6,318 nucleotides of DNA from positions 1-6,318 of the forward strand of contig JAEWTK010000039.1 of the NCBI GenBank assembly GCA_023459535.1, written 5' to 3'. This document shows positions 1 to 6,318 of this stretch, in pieces. The translations under genes and the position numbers were made by a program. The notes beneath the pieces were generated by a model that did not search any database, had not been told where the DNA came from, and worked only from the letters and a program-made list of their open reading frames with translations. The stretch's first letter is position 1; the number at the start of each line of letters is the position of its first letter. This stretch comes from Pseudomonadota bacterium (GTDB lineage Bacteria > Pseudomonadota > Gammaproteobacteria > Burkholderiales > Methylophilaceae).

Positions 1-700
1 GGCAGTAACCGGCAGCCTTGGTATGGCCGGTCTTGATGCCATCGACATGCGGGTCGCGCCACAGTAGCAGGTTGCGGTTGGGTTGGGTGATGTTGTTGTA
101 GGTGTATTCCTTCATCGAATACAGGCGCTGGTATTGTTCCGGGTAATCCTGAATCAGCGCGGCGGCCAGGGTGGCGAGGTCATGTGCAGTGGTGTAGTGG
201 TCGGGGTCCGGCAGACCGGTGGAGTTCATGAAGTTGGTATTGTTCATGCCCAGGCGCTTGGCTTCCTGGTTCATCAGTTGGGCAAAGACTTCCTCGGAGC
301 CACCGATGGCTTCCGCCAGCGCAATTGAAGCGTCGTTACCGGACTGGATGATGACGCCGTGAATCAATTCCTCAACGGTGACCGGACGGTTCGGTTCTAT
401 GAACATTCTGGAACCTTCGGCTTTCCATGCGTAGGTGCTGACAGGAATCTGCTGGTCCGGCTGCAGGTGACCGTTCTTCAATGCCTTGAAAGTCAGGTAG
501 GCAGTCATGACCTTGGTCAGAGAAGCGGGTTCCACACGCATGGTCGCGTTTTCTTCCGCAATAAAGCGGTTGCTGTTGACGTCAAGCAGCACATAGGACT
601 TCACCGCCATGCTGGGCGGCGGCGGGATGTCGGCGGCGACGACAATGGTGGAAGCGAAGATCAGGGATGCGGCAATGAAAAGCGATTTCAATAGGGACAT
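1..700 (-). CDS. dacA: D-alanyl-D-alanine carboxypeptidase (PBP5/6 family), 3' end cut by window edge
   Basis: Serine DD-carboxypeptidase that removes the terminal D-Ala from peptidoglycan stem pentapeptides in the periplasm. I translated 233 codons from ATG at 700; the frame stays open to the window edge. Residues 1-23 look like a Sec signal peptide, with likely cleavage after VVAA (A23|D24). The three active-site motifs of the S11 peptidase/penicillin-binding family are present: S60-L-T-K63, S120-G-N122 and K223-T-G225 (in DGIKTGHTKAAGYC). Conserved family blocks GSRMF and NSTGLPDPDHYTTAHDLA also match. The missing part should hold the end of the catalytic domain, the beta-rich C-terminal domain and the amphipathic membrane anchor. 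The start lies 18 bases after the rlpA stop, with only a weak AAAGA-like ribosome site, so it probably belongs to the same transcript. The family is certain; dacA versus the paralogue dacC cannot be told apart from this piece. Confidence 0.95.
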   Translation of the reverse strand, partial: MSLLKSLFIAASLIFASTIVVAADIPPPPSMAVKSYVLLDVNSNRFIAEENATMRVEPASLTKVMTAYLTFKALKNGHLQPDQQIPVSTYAWKAEGSRMFIEPNRPVTVEELIHGVIIQSGNDASIALAEAIGGSEEVFAQLMNQEAKRLGMNNTNFMNSTGLPDPDHYTTAHDLATLAAALIQDYPEQYQRLYSMKEYTYNNITQPNRNLLLWRDPHVDGIKTGHTKAAGYC

Positions 701-718
701 GTTCAAATCTTTAACGGA

Positions 719-1615
719 TTAGTTTTGGAAAACGACAATTGCGTTGGTGCCTATGCTCTGGTTGATTCTGCCGGCGGCCAGATCTGCCTCGGAACGATTC
801 TGGTAGGGACCTAGCCTGACGCGATAGGTGTCCTCATTATACCAGTTCTGGATGGGCACATTCCTGCCGTCAGCAGTGACAGCCAGATTCCTGTTCTGCA
901 GGTTCTCGCGCAGCCGATCTGCATTTTCCTGCGATTTGAAAGCGCCGACCTGCACATAGACGCCGCTGGTGCTGGCAGTCATATTGTTCGGAGCATTTGA
1001 TTGGTTAGATGAAGCACGGGCCATGGTCTCGGGCCGGGTATCAATCCATTCGACATCGACCACACCGCTGCCTTTGCCGACAATGCCGAGTTTATGTGCT
1101 GCAACATAGGAAACGTCGATCAGCCGGTCGTGCAGAAATGGGCCGCGATCATTGACGCGCAACACCACCGAGCGGCCGTTCTCCGGATTGGTGACGCGCA
1201 CATAGCTGGGAATGGGCAACGTGGTGTGGGCGGCGGTCATGGCGTACATATCATAGCGCTCGCCACTTGCTGTCTGATTGCCGTGGTAGCGTTTGCCGTA
1301 CCAGGAGGCGACGCCGCGTTGTTTGTAGGGCCGGTACTCACTCATCGGCACGTATTGCTGGCCGAGTGCGGTATAGGGGCGGCTGTTGGCGGCGCGTAGG
1401 GGTTCTGCGCGTGGCACGGCATCCGGGATACGTTCCAGTTCGGCCTGGGATATCTCGCCGGGGCCGTCATCGAGATAATAGCCGCCGCCAGTGCTGGATT
1501 TGCTGGTCGGGGCTGTGGGGCCGGCGGGCCGTTCCGGTTTGACGCTGGCGCTGCCGCAGGCGCCGAGCAGCAGGCTGAAGAGGATAATCGTCAGTGCATG
1601 CAGGATTTTCATCAT
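719..1615 (-). CDS. rlpA: Septal-ring/RlpA-type lytic transglycosylase lipoprotein with SPOR domain
   Basis: A 298-residue lipoprotein. Residues 1-20 form a lipoprotein signal with lipobox L17-G-A-C20, which predicts outer-membrane anchoring. A Pro/Ser/Gly-rich linker follows (about 21-45), then a segment YYLDDGPGEI...IPDAVPRAEPLR (46-74). The double-psi beta-barrel RlpA domain spans about 100-191, with GVASWYG, HGNQTASGERYDMYAMTAAH and RVNDRGPF; the conserved acidic and His positions (E119, H130, D156) are intact. The C-terminal SPOR domain (about 218-298) starts GVYVQVGAF and contains YRVRLGPY; SPOR domains bind glycan strands lacking stem peptides. In Pseudomonas aeruginosa RlpA is a lytic transglycosylase acting on such naked glycans; the same role here is inferred, since E. 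coli RlpA lacks detectable activity. The start ATG overlaps the rodA stop as ATGA, which suggests translational coupling. A second ATG follows at once (codon 2, 1612). The linker before the SPOR domain (about 195-216) is Asn/Ser-rich. Confidence 0.95.
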   Translation of the reverse strand: MMKILHALTIILFSLLLGACGSASVKPERPAGPTAPTSKSSTGGGYYLDDGPGEISQAELERIPDAVPRAEPLRAANSRPYTALGQQYVPMSEYRPYKQRGVASWYGKRYHGNQTASGERYDMYAMTAAHTTLPIPSYVRVTNPENGRSVVLRVNDRGPFLHDRLIDVSYVAAHKLGIVGKGSGVVDVEWIDTRPETMARASSNQSNAPNNMTASTSGVYVQVGAFKSQENADRLRENLQNRNLAVTADGRNVPIQNWYNEDTYRVRLGPYQNRSEADLAAGRINQSIGTNAIVVFQN

Positions 1616-2706
1616 GTCGCCACCAGTTTTTTATGGGTTTGAATGCTCATTAAAATACCGAATCCCAGCATCAGTGTCACCAGGGAAGTTCCGCCGTAAC
1701 TGATCAGTGGTAGCGGTACGCCGACCACAGGCAGGATGCCGCTGACCATGCCGATGTTGACGAATGCATAGGTGAAAAAGGTCAGGCTGATACTGCCTGC
1801 CAGCAAACGGCAGAAGGTGTTTTGTGCCTGTGCTGCAATCACCAGCCCGCGGCCGATGATGAGTGTGAACAGCAATAGCAGCAAAAGGTTTCCGAGCAGG
1901 CCGAATTCTTCACCGAACACGGCGAGGATGAAGTCCGTGGTACGTTCCGGGATGAAGTCCAGTTGGGATTGCGTGCCATTGAGCCAGCCCTTGCCTGCCA
2001 GCCCGCCGGAGCCGATGGCGATGCTGGCCTGAATGGTGTGATAGCCGGCGCCGAGCGGGTCCTGGTGCGGGTCGATCAGGGTCAGGATGCGTTGGCGCTG
2101 GTAGTCGTGTAGCAGCGTCCACAGGACGGGGGCCAGCGCAGCGAACGCTGCTGCAATCGCCAGTATCAGCTTCCAGCTGAAGCCGGCAAGATAGATGACG
2201 AACATGCCTGAGCCGAGAATCAGCAGGGTCGTGCCCAGATCCGGCTGTTTCAGGATGAAGGCGGCGGGGACGGCGAGGAGTGCGGCGGCAATCGCATAAT
2301 CCGTTAGGCGCAGGGATTCCTCCCGCTTGGCGAAATACCAGGCCAGCATCATCGGCGCGCCGATCTTCATCAGTTCGGAGGGCTGAATGCGTGCGACACC
2401 CAGATCGAGCCAGCGTCGGGCGCCGTTGGTGATTTCGCCGAACAGTGCGACACCGAGCAGTAGCAGGACACCGAGCAGATAAAGCGGCAGGGCAATACGT
2501 TCCAGATGCTGTGGCGGGATGTTGGCCGCCAGCCACATGATCAGCAGAGCAACAGAGATATTGGACAACTGTGCCAATATCCTGGCGCTGCTTTCTCCCG
2601 ATGCGCTGTACAGCACGAAGAGTCCCAGTAACAGGGTCAGTAGCAGGCAGCCCATGAGAAAGCCATCGATATGCCGGACCAGGCCTTTGTAGATGCGATC
2701 AATCAT
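1612..2706 (-). CDS. rodA: SEDS peptidoglycan glycosyltransferase of the elongasome
   Basis: RodA (MrdB) polymerises lipid II into glycan strands at the inner membrane, working as a pair with PBP2. From ATG at 2706 the protein is 364 residues (E. coli RodA is 370), almost all of it hydrophobic membrane segments. Family marks: NGARRWLDLG (94-103), QPSELMK (108-114), KQPDLGTT (153-160), QSQLDFIPERTTDFI (246-260) with D258 at the position of the essential Asp of SEDS polymerases, and the FtsW/RodA/SpoVE signature P329-V-G-V-P-L-P-L-I-S-Y-G-G-T-S near the C-terminus. The start at 2706 was chosen over an upstream in-frame ATG at 2757 because GAGGAA lies 7 bases before it and MIDRIYKGLVRHID begins just before the first membrane helix. 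The 17 extra codons of the longer form would lie wholly inside mrdA and carry no family similarity. The gene overlaps mrdA by 8 bases and rlpA by 4. Confidence 0.97.
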   Translation of the reverse strand: MIDRIYKGLVRHIDGFLMGCLLLTLLLGLFVLYSASGESSARILAQLSNISVALLIMWLAANIPPQHLERIALPLYLLGVLLLLGVALFGEITNGARRWLDLGVARIQPSELMKIGAPMMLAWYFAKREESLRLTDYAIAAALLAVPAAFILKQPDLGTTLLILGSGMFVIYLAGFSWKLILAIAAAFAALAPVLWTLLHDYQRQRILTLIDPHQDPLGAGYHTIQASIAIGSGGLAGKGWLNGTQSQLDFIPERTTDFILAVFGEEFGLLGNLLLLLLFTLIIGRGLVIAAQAQNTFCRLLAGSISLTFFTYAFVNIGMVSGILPVVGVPLPLISYGGTSLVTLMLGFGILMSIQTHKKLVAT

Positions 2707-4636
2707 GGGTGTGTTCCTCGTTAGTTGCCGGAGCGATTGCGGCTTCCGGCAAGGCAAGTGGTGTTGCCGGTGTGCTTTCTGCGGGTTCCTTGCCGAGCAG
2801 ATAGTAGTCCATCACCTTGCGTGCAATCGGCCCGGCGACTGACCCGCCGCTACCGCCATTCTCGACGATGATGGCCAATGCGATCTGTGGATCGTCGGCC
2901 GGTGCATAGGCGATGAACAAGGCATGGTCGCGGTGACGTTCATCCAGCTTGCTGGCATCGTACTTTTCACCCTGCTTGATACCAACCACTTGTGCCGTGC
3001 CGGTTTTGGCGGCGACCGTGTAGGGTGCACCGGCGCCGACCGCGACGGCAGTGCCGCCGGGCAGGGTCACATCCTCCATGCCTTTTCTGACGATTTCGAC
3101 GTTTTCCGGCTTCAGCTCTATTCTGTCAGTCACTACCTGCTCCACCGGACGGACAATCCCTGAGCTGGCTTCCTGAATGCCGGTGACCAGATGCGGTTTC
3201 ATGGCGACACCATTGTTGGCAAAGATGGCTGTTGCCTGAGCCAGTTGCATGGGGGTCGCCAGCATGTAACCCTGACCGATGCCGAAAATCACTGTTTCGC
3301 CGGGATACCAGGGCTGGTTCCAGCGGCGCTTTTTCCATTCAGGGGTTGGTAGCAAGCCTTCAAGTTCGCCGCTGATATCGATGCCGGATCTCTGACCGAA
3401 GCCGAAATGTCGGACGAAGTCAGTCATGGCATGGATGCCCATTTCATGAGCGAGCCCGTAGAAGAAAGTGTCGCAGGAGATGGTGATGGCCTTGCGCATG
3501 TCCACTACGCCATGGCCTTGTGGCTTCCAGTCGCGGTAGCGGTGGGTGTTGCCGGGCAGCGTGAAAAAGCCGGAGTCATTGATGCTGAATGGTGGTGCGC
3601 GTTTGCCTGCCTCCAGCCCGGCCAGTGCGACAAAGGGCTTGAAGGTGGAGCCGGGCGGATAGATGCCGCGTAAAGGGCGGTTGATCAAGGGTTTGTCCAG
3701 CGACTCATTGAGTGCCTTCCAGCTTTCGGTGTCGATGCCGCCGACGAACAGGTTGGAGTCGAAAGTCGGCATGCTGACGTAGGCCAGTACTTCGCCGGTT
3801 TTTGGCTGGATGGCGACCAGTGCCCCGCGCCGGTCGCCGAAAGCATCCTCGCCGATTTTCTGCAGCTTGCTGTCCACAGAAAGGATGAGGTTGTCGCCGG
3901 GTACGGGCGGCGTGCTCGAAAGTACGCGCACGGCATGGCCGCCGGAATCGATCTCTACCTGTTTGAAACCGGTCTTGCCGTGCAGGATGTTTTCGTAATA
4001 TTCCTCCAGTCCGCTTTTGCCGATGTGGTCGGAACCCTTGTAATTGGAAAGTTCGCCCGATTCCTTCAGGTTGGTGAGATCCTTGTCGTTGATGCGGCCG
4101 ATATAACCGACCATATGTGAACCGAGCGCACCTTGCGGATAGTGTCTGAAAAGTCGTGATTTGATCTCAACACCTGGGAAACGGTAGCGATTGACGGCGA
4201 AGCGCGCGGCTTCAGCTTCATTCAGGTGTGTCCTCAGCGGCACGCTTTCAAATTCCTGGCTCTCGGAGAGTATCTTCTTGAAGCGTTTGCGGTCCAGGGT
4301 GCCGATCTCCACCAGTTCGCTGAGTTGGTTGATGGTGTCTTCGACATCCTTGACGCGAGCCGGCGTGATTTCCAGCGTGTAGACAAAAAAGTTGTGGGCC
4401 AGTACCACGCCATTCTTGTCGAATATCAGGCCGCGATTCGGTACGATAGGCACCAGCGAAATGCGGTTGTTTTCGGCCAGCGTGTGATAGTGCTCATGTT
4501 TTGCCATTTGCAGGTAGAACAGGCGCGTGGCCAAGATGCCAAAACAGAACAGCACGAATGCCGCGGCAACCGCGAGACGTATGCGGAAATAGTAACTTTC
4601 CTGCCGGTAGTTTTTCAGCTCGGAACGTACGTTCAT
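2699..4636 (-). CDS. mrdA: Penicillin-binding protein 2, elongasome DD-transpeptidase
   Basis: PBP2 cross-links nascent peptidoglycan made by RodA during lateral wall growth. It is 645 residues long (E. coli 632). It has a short cytoplasmic N-terminus, one membrane anchor (about 20-43), the pedestal (dimerisation) domain (about 60-235, with PNRGLIFDKNGVVLA and HMVGYIGRI) and a transpeptidase domain (about 245-612). Catalytic motifs: S330-T-F-K333, S387-C-D389 and K544-T-G546. Four residues matching the zinc ligands described for Acinetobacter baumannii PBP2 are present: D354, D369, H375 and C388. After about residue 616 comes a Pro/Ala/Glu-rich tail ending EEHTHD, probably disordered. The gene starts 15 bases after the mreD stop, with only a distant AAGGG as ribosome site, so coupling to mreD translation is plausible. 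Its end overlaps rodA, encoding the partner enzyme. The SEDS neighbour and the class B architecture rule for PBP2 rather than PBP3 (FtsI). Confidence 0.98.
   Translation of the reverse strand: MNVRSELKNYRQESYYFRIRLAVAAAFVLFCFGILATRLFYLQMAKHEHYHTLAENNRISLVPIVPNRGLIFDKNGVVLAHNFFVYTLEITPARVKDVEDTINQLSELVEIGTLDRKRFKKILSESQEFESVPLRTHLNEAEAARFAVNRYRFPGVEIKSRLFRHYPQGALGSHMVGYIGRINDKDLTNLKESGELSNYKGSDHIGKSGLEEYYENILHGKTGFKQVEIDSGGHAVRVLSSTPPVPGDNLILSVDSKLQKIGEDAFGDRRGALVAIQPKTGEVLAYVSMPTFDSNLFVGGIDTESWKALNESLDKPLINRPLRGIYPPGSTFKPFVALAGLEAGKRAPPFSINDSGFFTLPGNTHRYRDWKPQGHGVVDMRKAITISCDTFFYGLAHEMGIHAMTDFVRHFGFGQRSGIDISGELEGLLPTPEWKKRRWNQPWYPGETVIFGIGQGYMLATPMQLAQATAIFANNGVAMKPHLVTGIQEASSGIVRPVEQVVTDRIELKPENVEIVRKGMEDVTLPGGTAVAVGAGAPYTVAAKTGTAQVVGIKQGEKYDASKLDERHRDHALFIAYAPADDPQIALAIIVENGGSGGSVAGPIARKVMDYYLLGKEPAESTPATPLALPEAAIAPATNEEHTHD
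2714..2719 (-). promoter_or_regulatory. Shine-Dalgarno site of rodA
   Basis: GAGGAA on the minus strand, 7 bases upstream of the ATG at 2706 and inside the last codons of mrdA. It is the clearest ribosome-binding site among the gene starts in this window and decides the rodA start against the ATG at 2757. Confidence 0.8.
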
Positions 4637-4651
4637 GCTGCCAGCTTGCCC

Positions 4652-5131
4652 TTAACTCTTGTGCGGAGGTGCTTCTACACCGATGGGTGAGAAGATGATG
4701 ACCAGCCAGAGCAGGATGCCGCTCAGGCTGTGCAGGTAGTAATCCCAGCCAGGGAAATCATCCCCGCCGAATAGTTTGAGTACCATGGCCGTGGTCTGGG
4801 AAAGCAACAGCAGAAAAAAGACATAGGCGGTCTGTTGCCAGATGTTGAACAGGGCCAGTCTGCGCTGATAGCTGACGGCGAGAAATGCCGTCATTGCATA
4901 AGCCAGCGCGTACTGACCGAACAGGCCACCGGTCGCCAGGTCGATCAGGAGTCCGGCAAACCATGCTGTGCCGATATGACATAGATGCGGCGCCCGCAGT
5001 AACCAGTAGATGACGGTCAACAGCATGAAGTCCGGCCGCAATTCCAGCGCCAGTCCCTCCCAGGGAAGCAGCTGGAATAGCATCGCCAGCAGCATGGAGG
5101 CGTAGACGTGTTTAAGGCTGACGTTTGACAT
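4652..5131 (-). CDS. mreD: Rod shape-determining inner-membrane protein MreD
   Basis: A small polytopic membrane protein of the elongasome, 159 residues (E. coli MreD is 162). I see about five to six hydrophobic segments, roughly 8-26, 36-47, 54-66, 74-88, 98-121 and 134-150. Weak but typical family blocks are LRPDFMLLTVIYWL (31-44) and GLLIDLATGGLFGQYALAY (60-78). MreD associates with MreC and modulates its effect on PBP2; its biochemical activity is not established. The start codon lies within the end of mreC (20-base overlap), and the only ribosome-site candidate is AGGA about 13 bases upstream, so translation probably depends on ribosomes finishing mreC. An internal ATG at codon 13 would cut into the first membrane segment and is less likely. 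The identification rests as much on position between mreC and mrdA as on sequence, because the family is poorly conserved. Confidence 0.95.
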   Translation of the reverse strand: MSNVSLKHVYASMLLAMLFQLLPWEGLALELRPDFMLLTVIYWLLRAPHLCHIGTAWFAGLLIDLATGGLFGQYALAYAMTAFLAVSYQRRLALFNIWQQTAYVFFLLLLSQTTAMVLKLFGGDDFPGWDYYLHSLSGILLWLVIIFSPIGVEAPPHKS

Positions 5132-6092
5132 GCGGGCTGGTAGATCCTGCTGGTGAAGTGGTGGCTGGGCTCTTTTTCTCGGCTAGTGTCCCGGTTTTTG
5201 TGGAATCGTCAGCATTGTTGATGACGGTGCCTAGTGCCGATTCGATTTCAGGGATGCTGATCAACAGCACCTGGCGGTGGTTCTTGATGCCTGCTACGGG
5301 TTTTGAGGTGATTTGAGCGAATGGTGAATCAGGGTTGCGTTCGATGTTCGTGACCTCGGCAACCGCGAGCCCGACCGGATAGACGCCATCAATGCCGGAA
5401 GTGATGAGGCGGTCGCCGATCTGGATATCGACGTTGACTGGCAGATAAGGCAGGTCCAGCACATTGTCGACACCGGCGCCGAAGGCGATGGCACGCAGGC
5501 CGTTGCGTTCGATCTGGATCGGGATCGATAGCTCCTTGTCGGTGATCAGGGTTACTTCGCTGGAGAAGGGGTAGACACGGGTCACTTGGCCGATGACGCC
5601 GTCGCCATCAACCACGGCTTGTCCTGGTTTGATGTTTTGGCGGCTACCCAGATTGACCATCATTTTCTGTGTAAAGGGATCGCGTCCCATGTGCAAAACC
5701 TCGCCCAACCGGGCTGGCTGGGCGATGATCTGCGAGGCGCCCAGCAGGCTGCGCAGATGTTCGTTCTCGACCTCCAGTTCATTCAGGCGCTGCAATTTGG
5801 CGCCGTCATGCAGCGCCTGCTCACTCAATTGGCGATTGGTTTCCACCAGTGTGTTGTGTGCGGTCAGGTATTCGGCGCTGGTGTGGTAGAGATTGAACGG
5901 GGCGTTGGCGACAACCTGCAGCGGATGCAGCAGGGCAATGAACCCCTGGCGTACTTCGGTCAGGTAATGCAGGCGTGAATCGGTGGCAATCAGGGCCAGT
6001 GACAGTGCGGAAAAGAACACCAGCCGGGCAAGAGGACTCGGGCCGCGAACAAAAAATGCCGGTGTTTGCTGAGGTTCCAGAGCGCGAGGCAT
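5112..6092 (-). CDS. mreC: Rod shape-determining protein MreC
   Basis: A bitopic inner-membrane protein whose periplasmic part binds and activates PBP2, linking MreB filaments to wall synthesis. It is 326 residues (E. coli 367). The N-terminus with RGPSPLARL (16-24) precedes the single membrane helix (about 22-38). A coiled-coil region follows (about 75-118, including LNELEVENEHLRSLLG), then two beta-barrel lobes (about 122-280) with GRDPFTQKMMVNLGS, VVDGDGVIGQV, ITDKELSIPIQ and GDRLITSGIDGVYPVGLAVAEV. The last 35 or so residues are a Ser/Thr/Pro/Lys-rich tail, probably disordered. The start at 6092 is supported by the common RGPSPLARL block just inside it; the ribosome site is poor (CAGG 4 bases from ATG). 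Unlike the genes that follow, it is separated from its upstream neighbour mreB by 82 bases holding a terminator-like hairpin. Confidence 0.97.
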   Translation of the reverse strand: MPRALEPQQTPAFFVRGPSPLARLVFFSALSLALIATDSRLHYLTEVRQGFIALLHPLQVVANAPFNLYHTSAEYLTAHNTLVETNRQLSEQALHDGAKLQRLNELEVENEHLRSLLGASQIIAQPARLGEVLHMGRDPFTQKMMVNLGSRQNIKPGQAVVDGDGVIGQVTRVYPFSSEVTLITDKELSIPIQIERNGLRAIAFGAGVDNVLDLPYLPVNVDIQIGDRLITSGIDGVYPVGLAVAEVTNIERNPDSPFAQITSKPVAGIKNHRQVLLISIPEIESALGTVINNADDSTKTGTLAEKKSPATTSPAGSTSPHVKRQP

Positions 6093-6111
6093 GGTGCCTG
6101 ATTGCTTTCAG

Positions 6112-6147
6112 AAAAAAACAAGCCGCGTGAAGCAATAGCGGCCTGTT
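6112..6147 (-). terminator. Intrinsic terminator-like hairpin between mreB and mreC
   Basis: Read on the minus strand, AACAGGCCGC (6147-6138) pairs with GCGGCTTGTT (6126-6117) over ten positions: nine Watson-Crick pairs and one G-U. The loop is 11 bases, and the 3' arm runs directly into a seven-T tract (6118-6112). This is the classic Rho-independent layout in the direction of mreB transcription. Only 19 bases remain between the T-tract and the mreC ATG, so it probably acts as a partial terminator or attenuator that sets MreB above MreC and MreD. I did not compute folding energies. Confidence 0.8.
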
Positions 6148-6174
6148 GGTTGCGTAAAAAATTGTAGGTACTGA

Positions 6175-6318
6175 CTATTCGCTGGCAAATACATTGCCCA
6201 GTTTGTCCATTTCTTCCAGTGCGCGTCCACAGCCGCGGGCGACACAGGTGAGCGGGTCTTCGGCGACAATGACCGGCAGGCCGGTCTCTTCCACCAGCAG
6301 ACGGTCCAGATCGCGCAG
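6175..6318 (-). CDS. mreB: Rod shape-determining actin homologue MreB, C-terminal 47 residues only
   Basis: MreB is the cytoplasmic actin-like ATPase that forms membrane-bound filaments directing lateral wall synthesis. Only the last 47 codons and a TAG stop (6177-6175) lie in the window; most of the gene is beyond the high-coordinate edge. The translated end matches the MreB C-terminus closely: [20 protein letters not shown], then [20 protein letters not shown], then GNVFASE. The DPLTCVARG block is the well-known conserved end of subdomain IA. The nucleotide-binding motifs are not in view. Order and strand (mreB then mreC, mreD) are the usual mre operon. Confidence 0.96.
   Translation of the reverse strand: MRDLDRLLVEETGLPVIVAEDPLTCVARGCGRALEEMDKLGNVFASE

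Noticed and set aside
359..694. 111-codon plus-strand open frame opposite the dacA start.
   Set aside because: It is the shadow of dacA, whose signal peptide and SLTK and SGN motifs are in this stretch on the minus strand.
701..718. Possible promoter or terminator between rlpA and dacA.
   Set aside because: Only 18 bases; no hairpin with a T-run and no convincing -35/-10 pair is visible.
1910..2536. 208-codon minus-strand open frame inside rodA in another frame.
   Set aside because: The translation is Arg/Pro/His-rich, typical of a frame-shifted reading of GC-rich coding DNA, and rodA is intact in its own frame.
4226..4690. 154-codon open frame on the plus strand opposite mrdA and the mreD end.
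   Set aside because: It is antisense to a certain mrdA coding region, has no recognisable domain, and is explained by the codon structure of the opposite strand.
5586..5978. 130-codon plus-strand open frame opposite mreC.
   Set aside because: It lies fully within mreC on the other strand; the translation has no family features or supporting ribosome site that I can see.
1..6318. Mobile elements, CRISPR arrays, tRNA or rRNA genes, or a novel system.
   Set aside because: Nearly all bases are accounted for by seven recognisable cell-wall genes in conserved order. I saw no repeat arrays, inverted terminal repeats, RNA-gene folds or unexplained stretches.

Overview
The window is a minus-strand cell-elongation (rod-shape) gene cluster from a Gram-negative bacterium. 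Reading from the high coordinates down, it holds the 3' end of mreB, then mreC, mreD, mrdA (PBP2), rodA (mrdB), rlpA and the 5' part of dacA. Every gene is on the minus strand and almost no DNA is non-coding. The protein styles (MreC N-terminus with an RGPSPLARL block, MreB tail with [11 protein letters not shown], RlpA with a YYLDDGPGEI segment before its barrel domain) and the mre-mrd-rodA-rlpA-dacA order suggest a betaproteobacterium, perhaps Nitrosomonadales-like. The family-level placement is inference from memory of such proteins, not a search result.

Layout: 6175-6318 is the C-terminal end of MreB. It is followed by an 82-base spacer with a strong intrinsic-terminator-like hairpin and T-run pointing the same way as the genes. 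mreC (6092-5112) overlaps mreD (5131-4652) by 20 bases. mrdA (4636-2699) follows after 15 bases. rodA (2706-1612) overlaps mrdA by 8 bases and has a clear Shine-Dalgarno inside the mrdA end. rlpA (1615-719) overlaps rodA by 4 bases (ATGA). dacA starts at 700, 18 bases after rlpA, and runs off the low-coordinate edge after 233 codons.

How the genes work together: MreB filaments with MreC and MreD organise the elongasome at the inner membrane. MreC is the periplasmic activator of PBP2. RodA (SEDS glycosyltransferase) and PBP2 (transpeptidase) are the matched synthase pair for lateral wall. RlpA is an outer-membrane lipoprotein with a lytic-transglycosylase-type barrel and a SPOR domain. DacA (PBP5/6 type) trims the terminal D-Ala from stem peptides. 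The window therefore encodes synthesis, guidance and trimming of peptidoglycan in one probable operon.

I found no mobile element, CRISPR array, RNA gene or unknown gene, and no evidence of a novel system. The points most worth a second look are the hairpin separating mreB from the rest, the 17-codon start-site correction of rodA, and the intact zinc-ligand set in PBP2.
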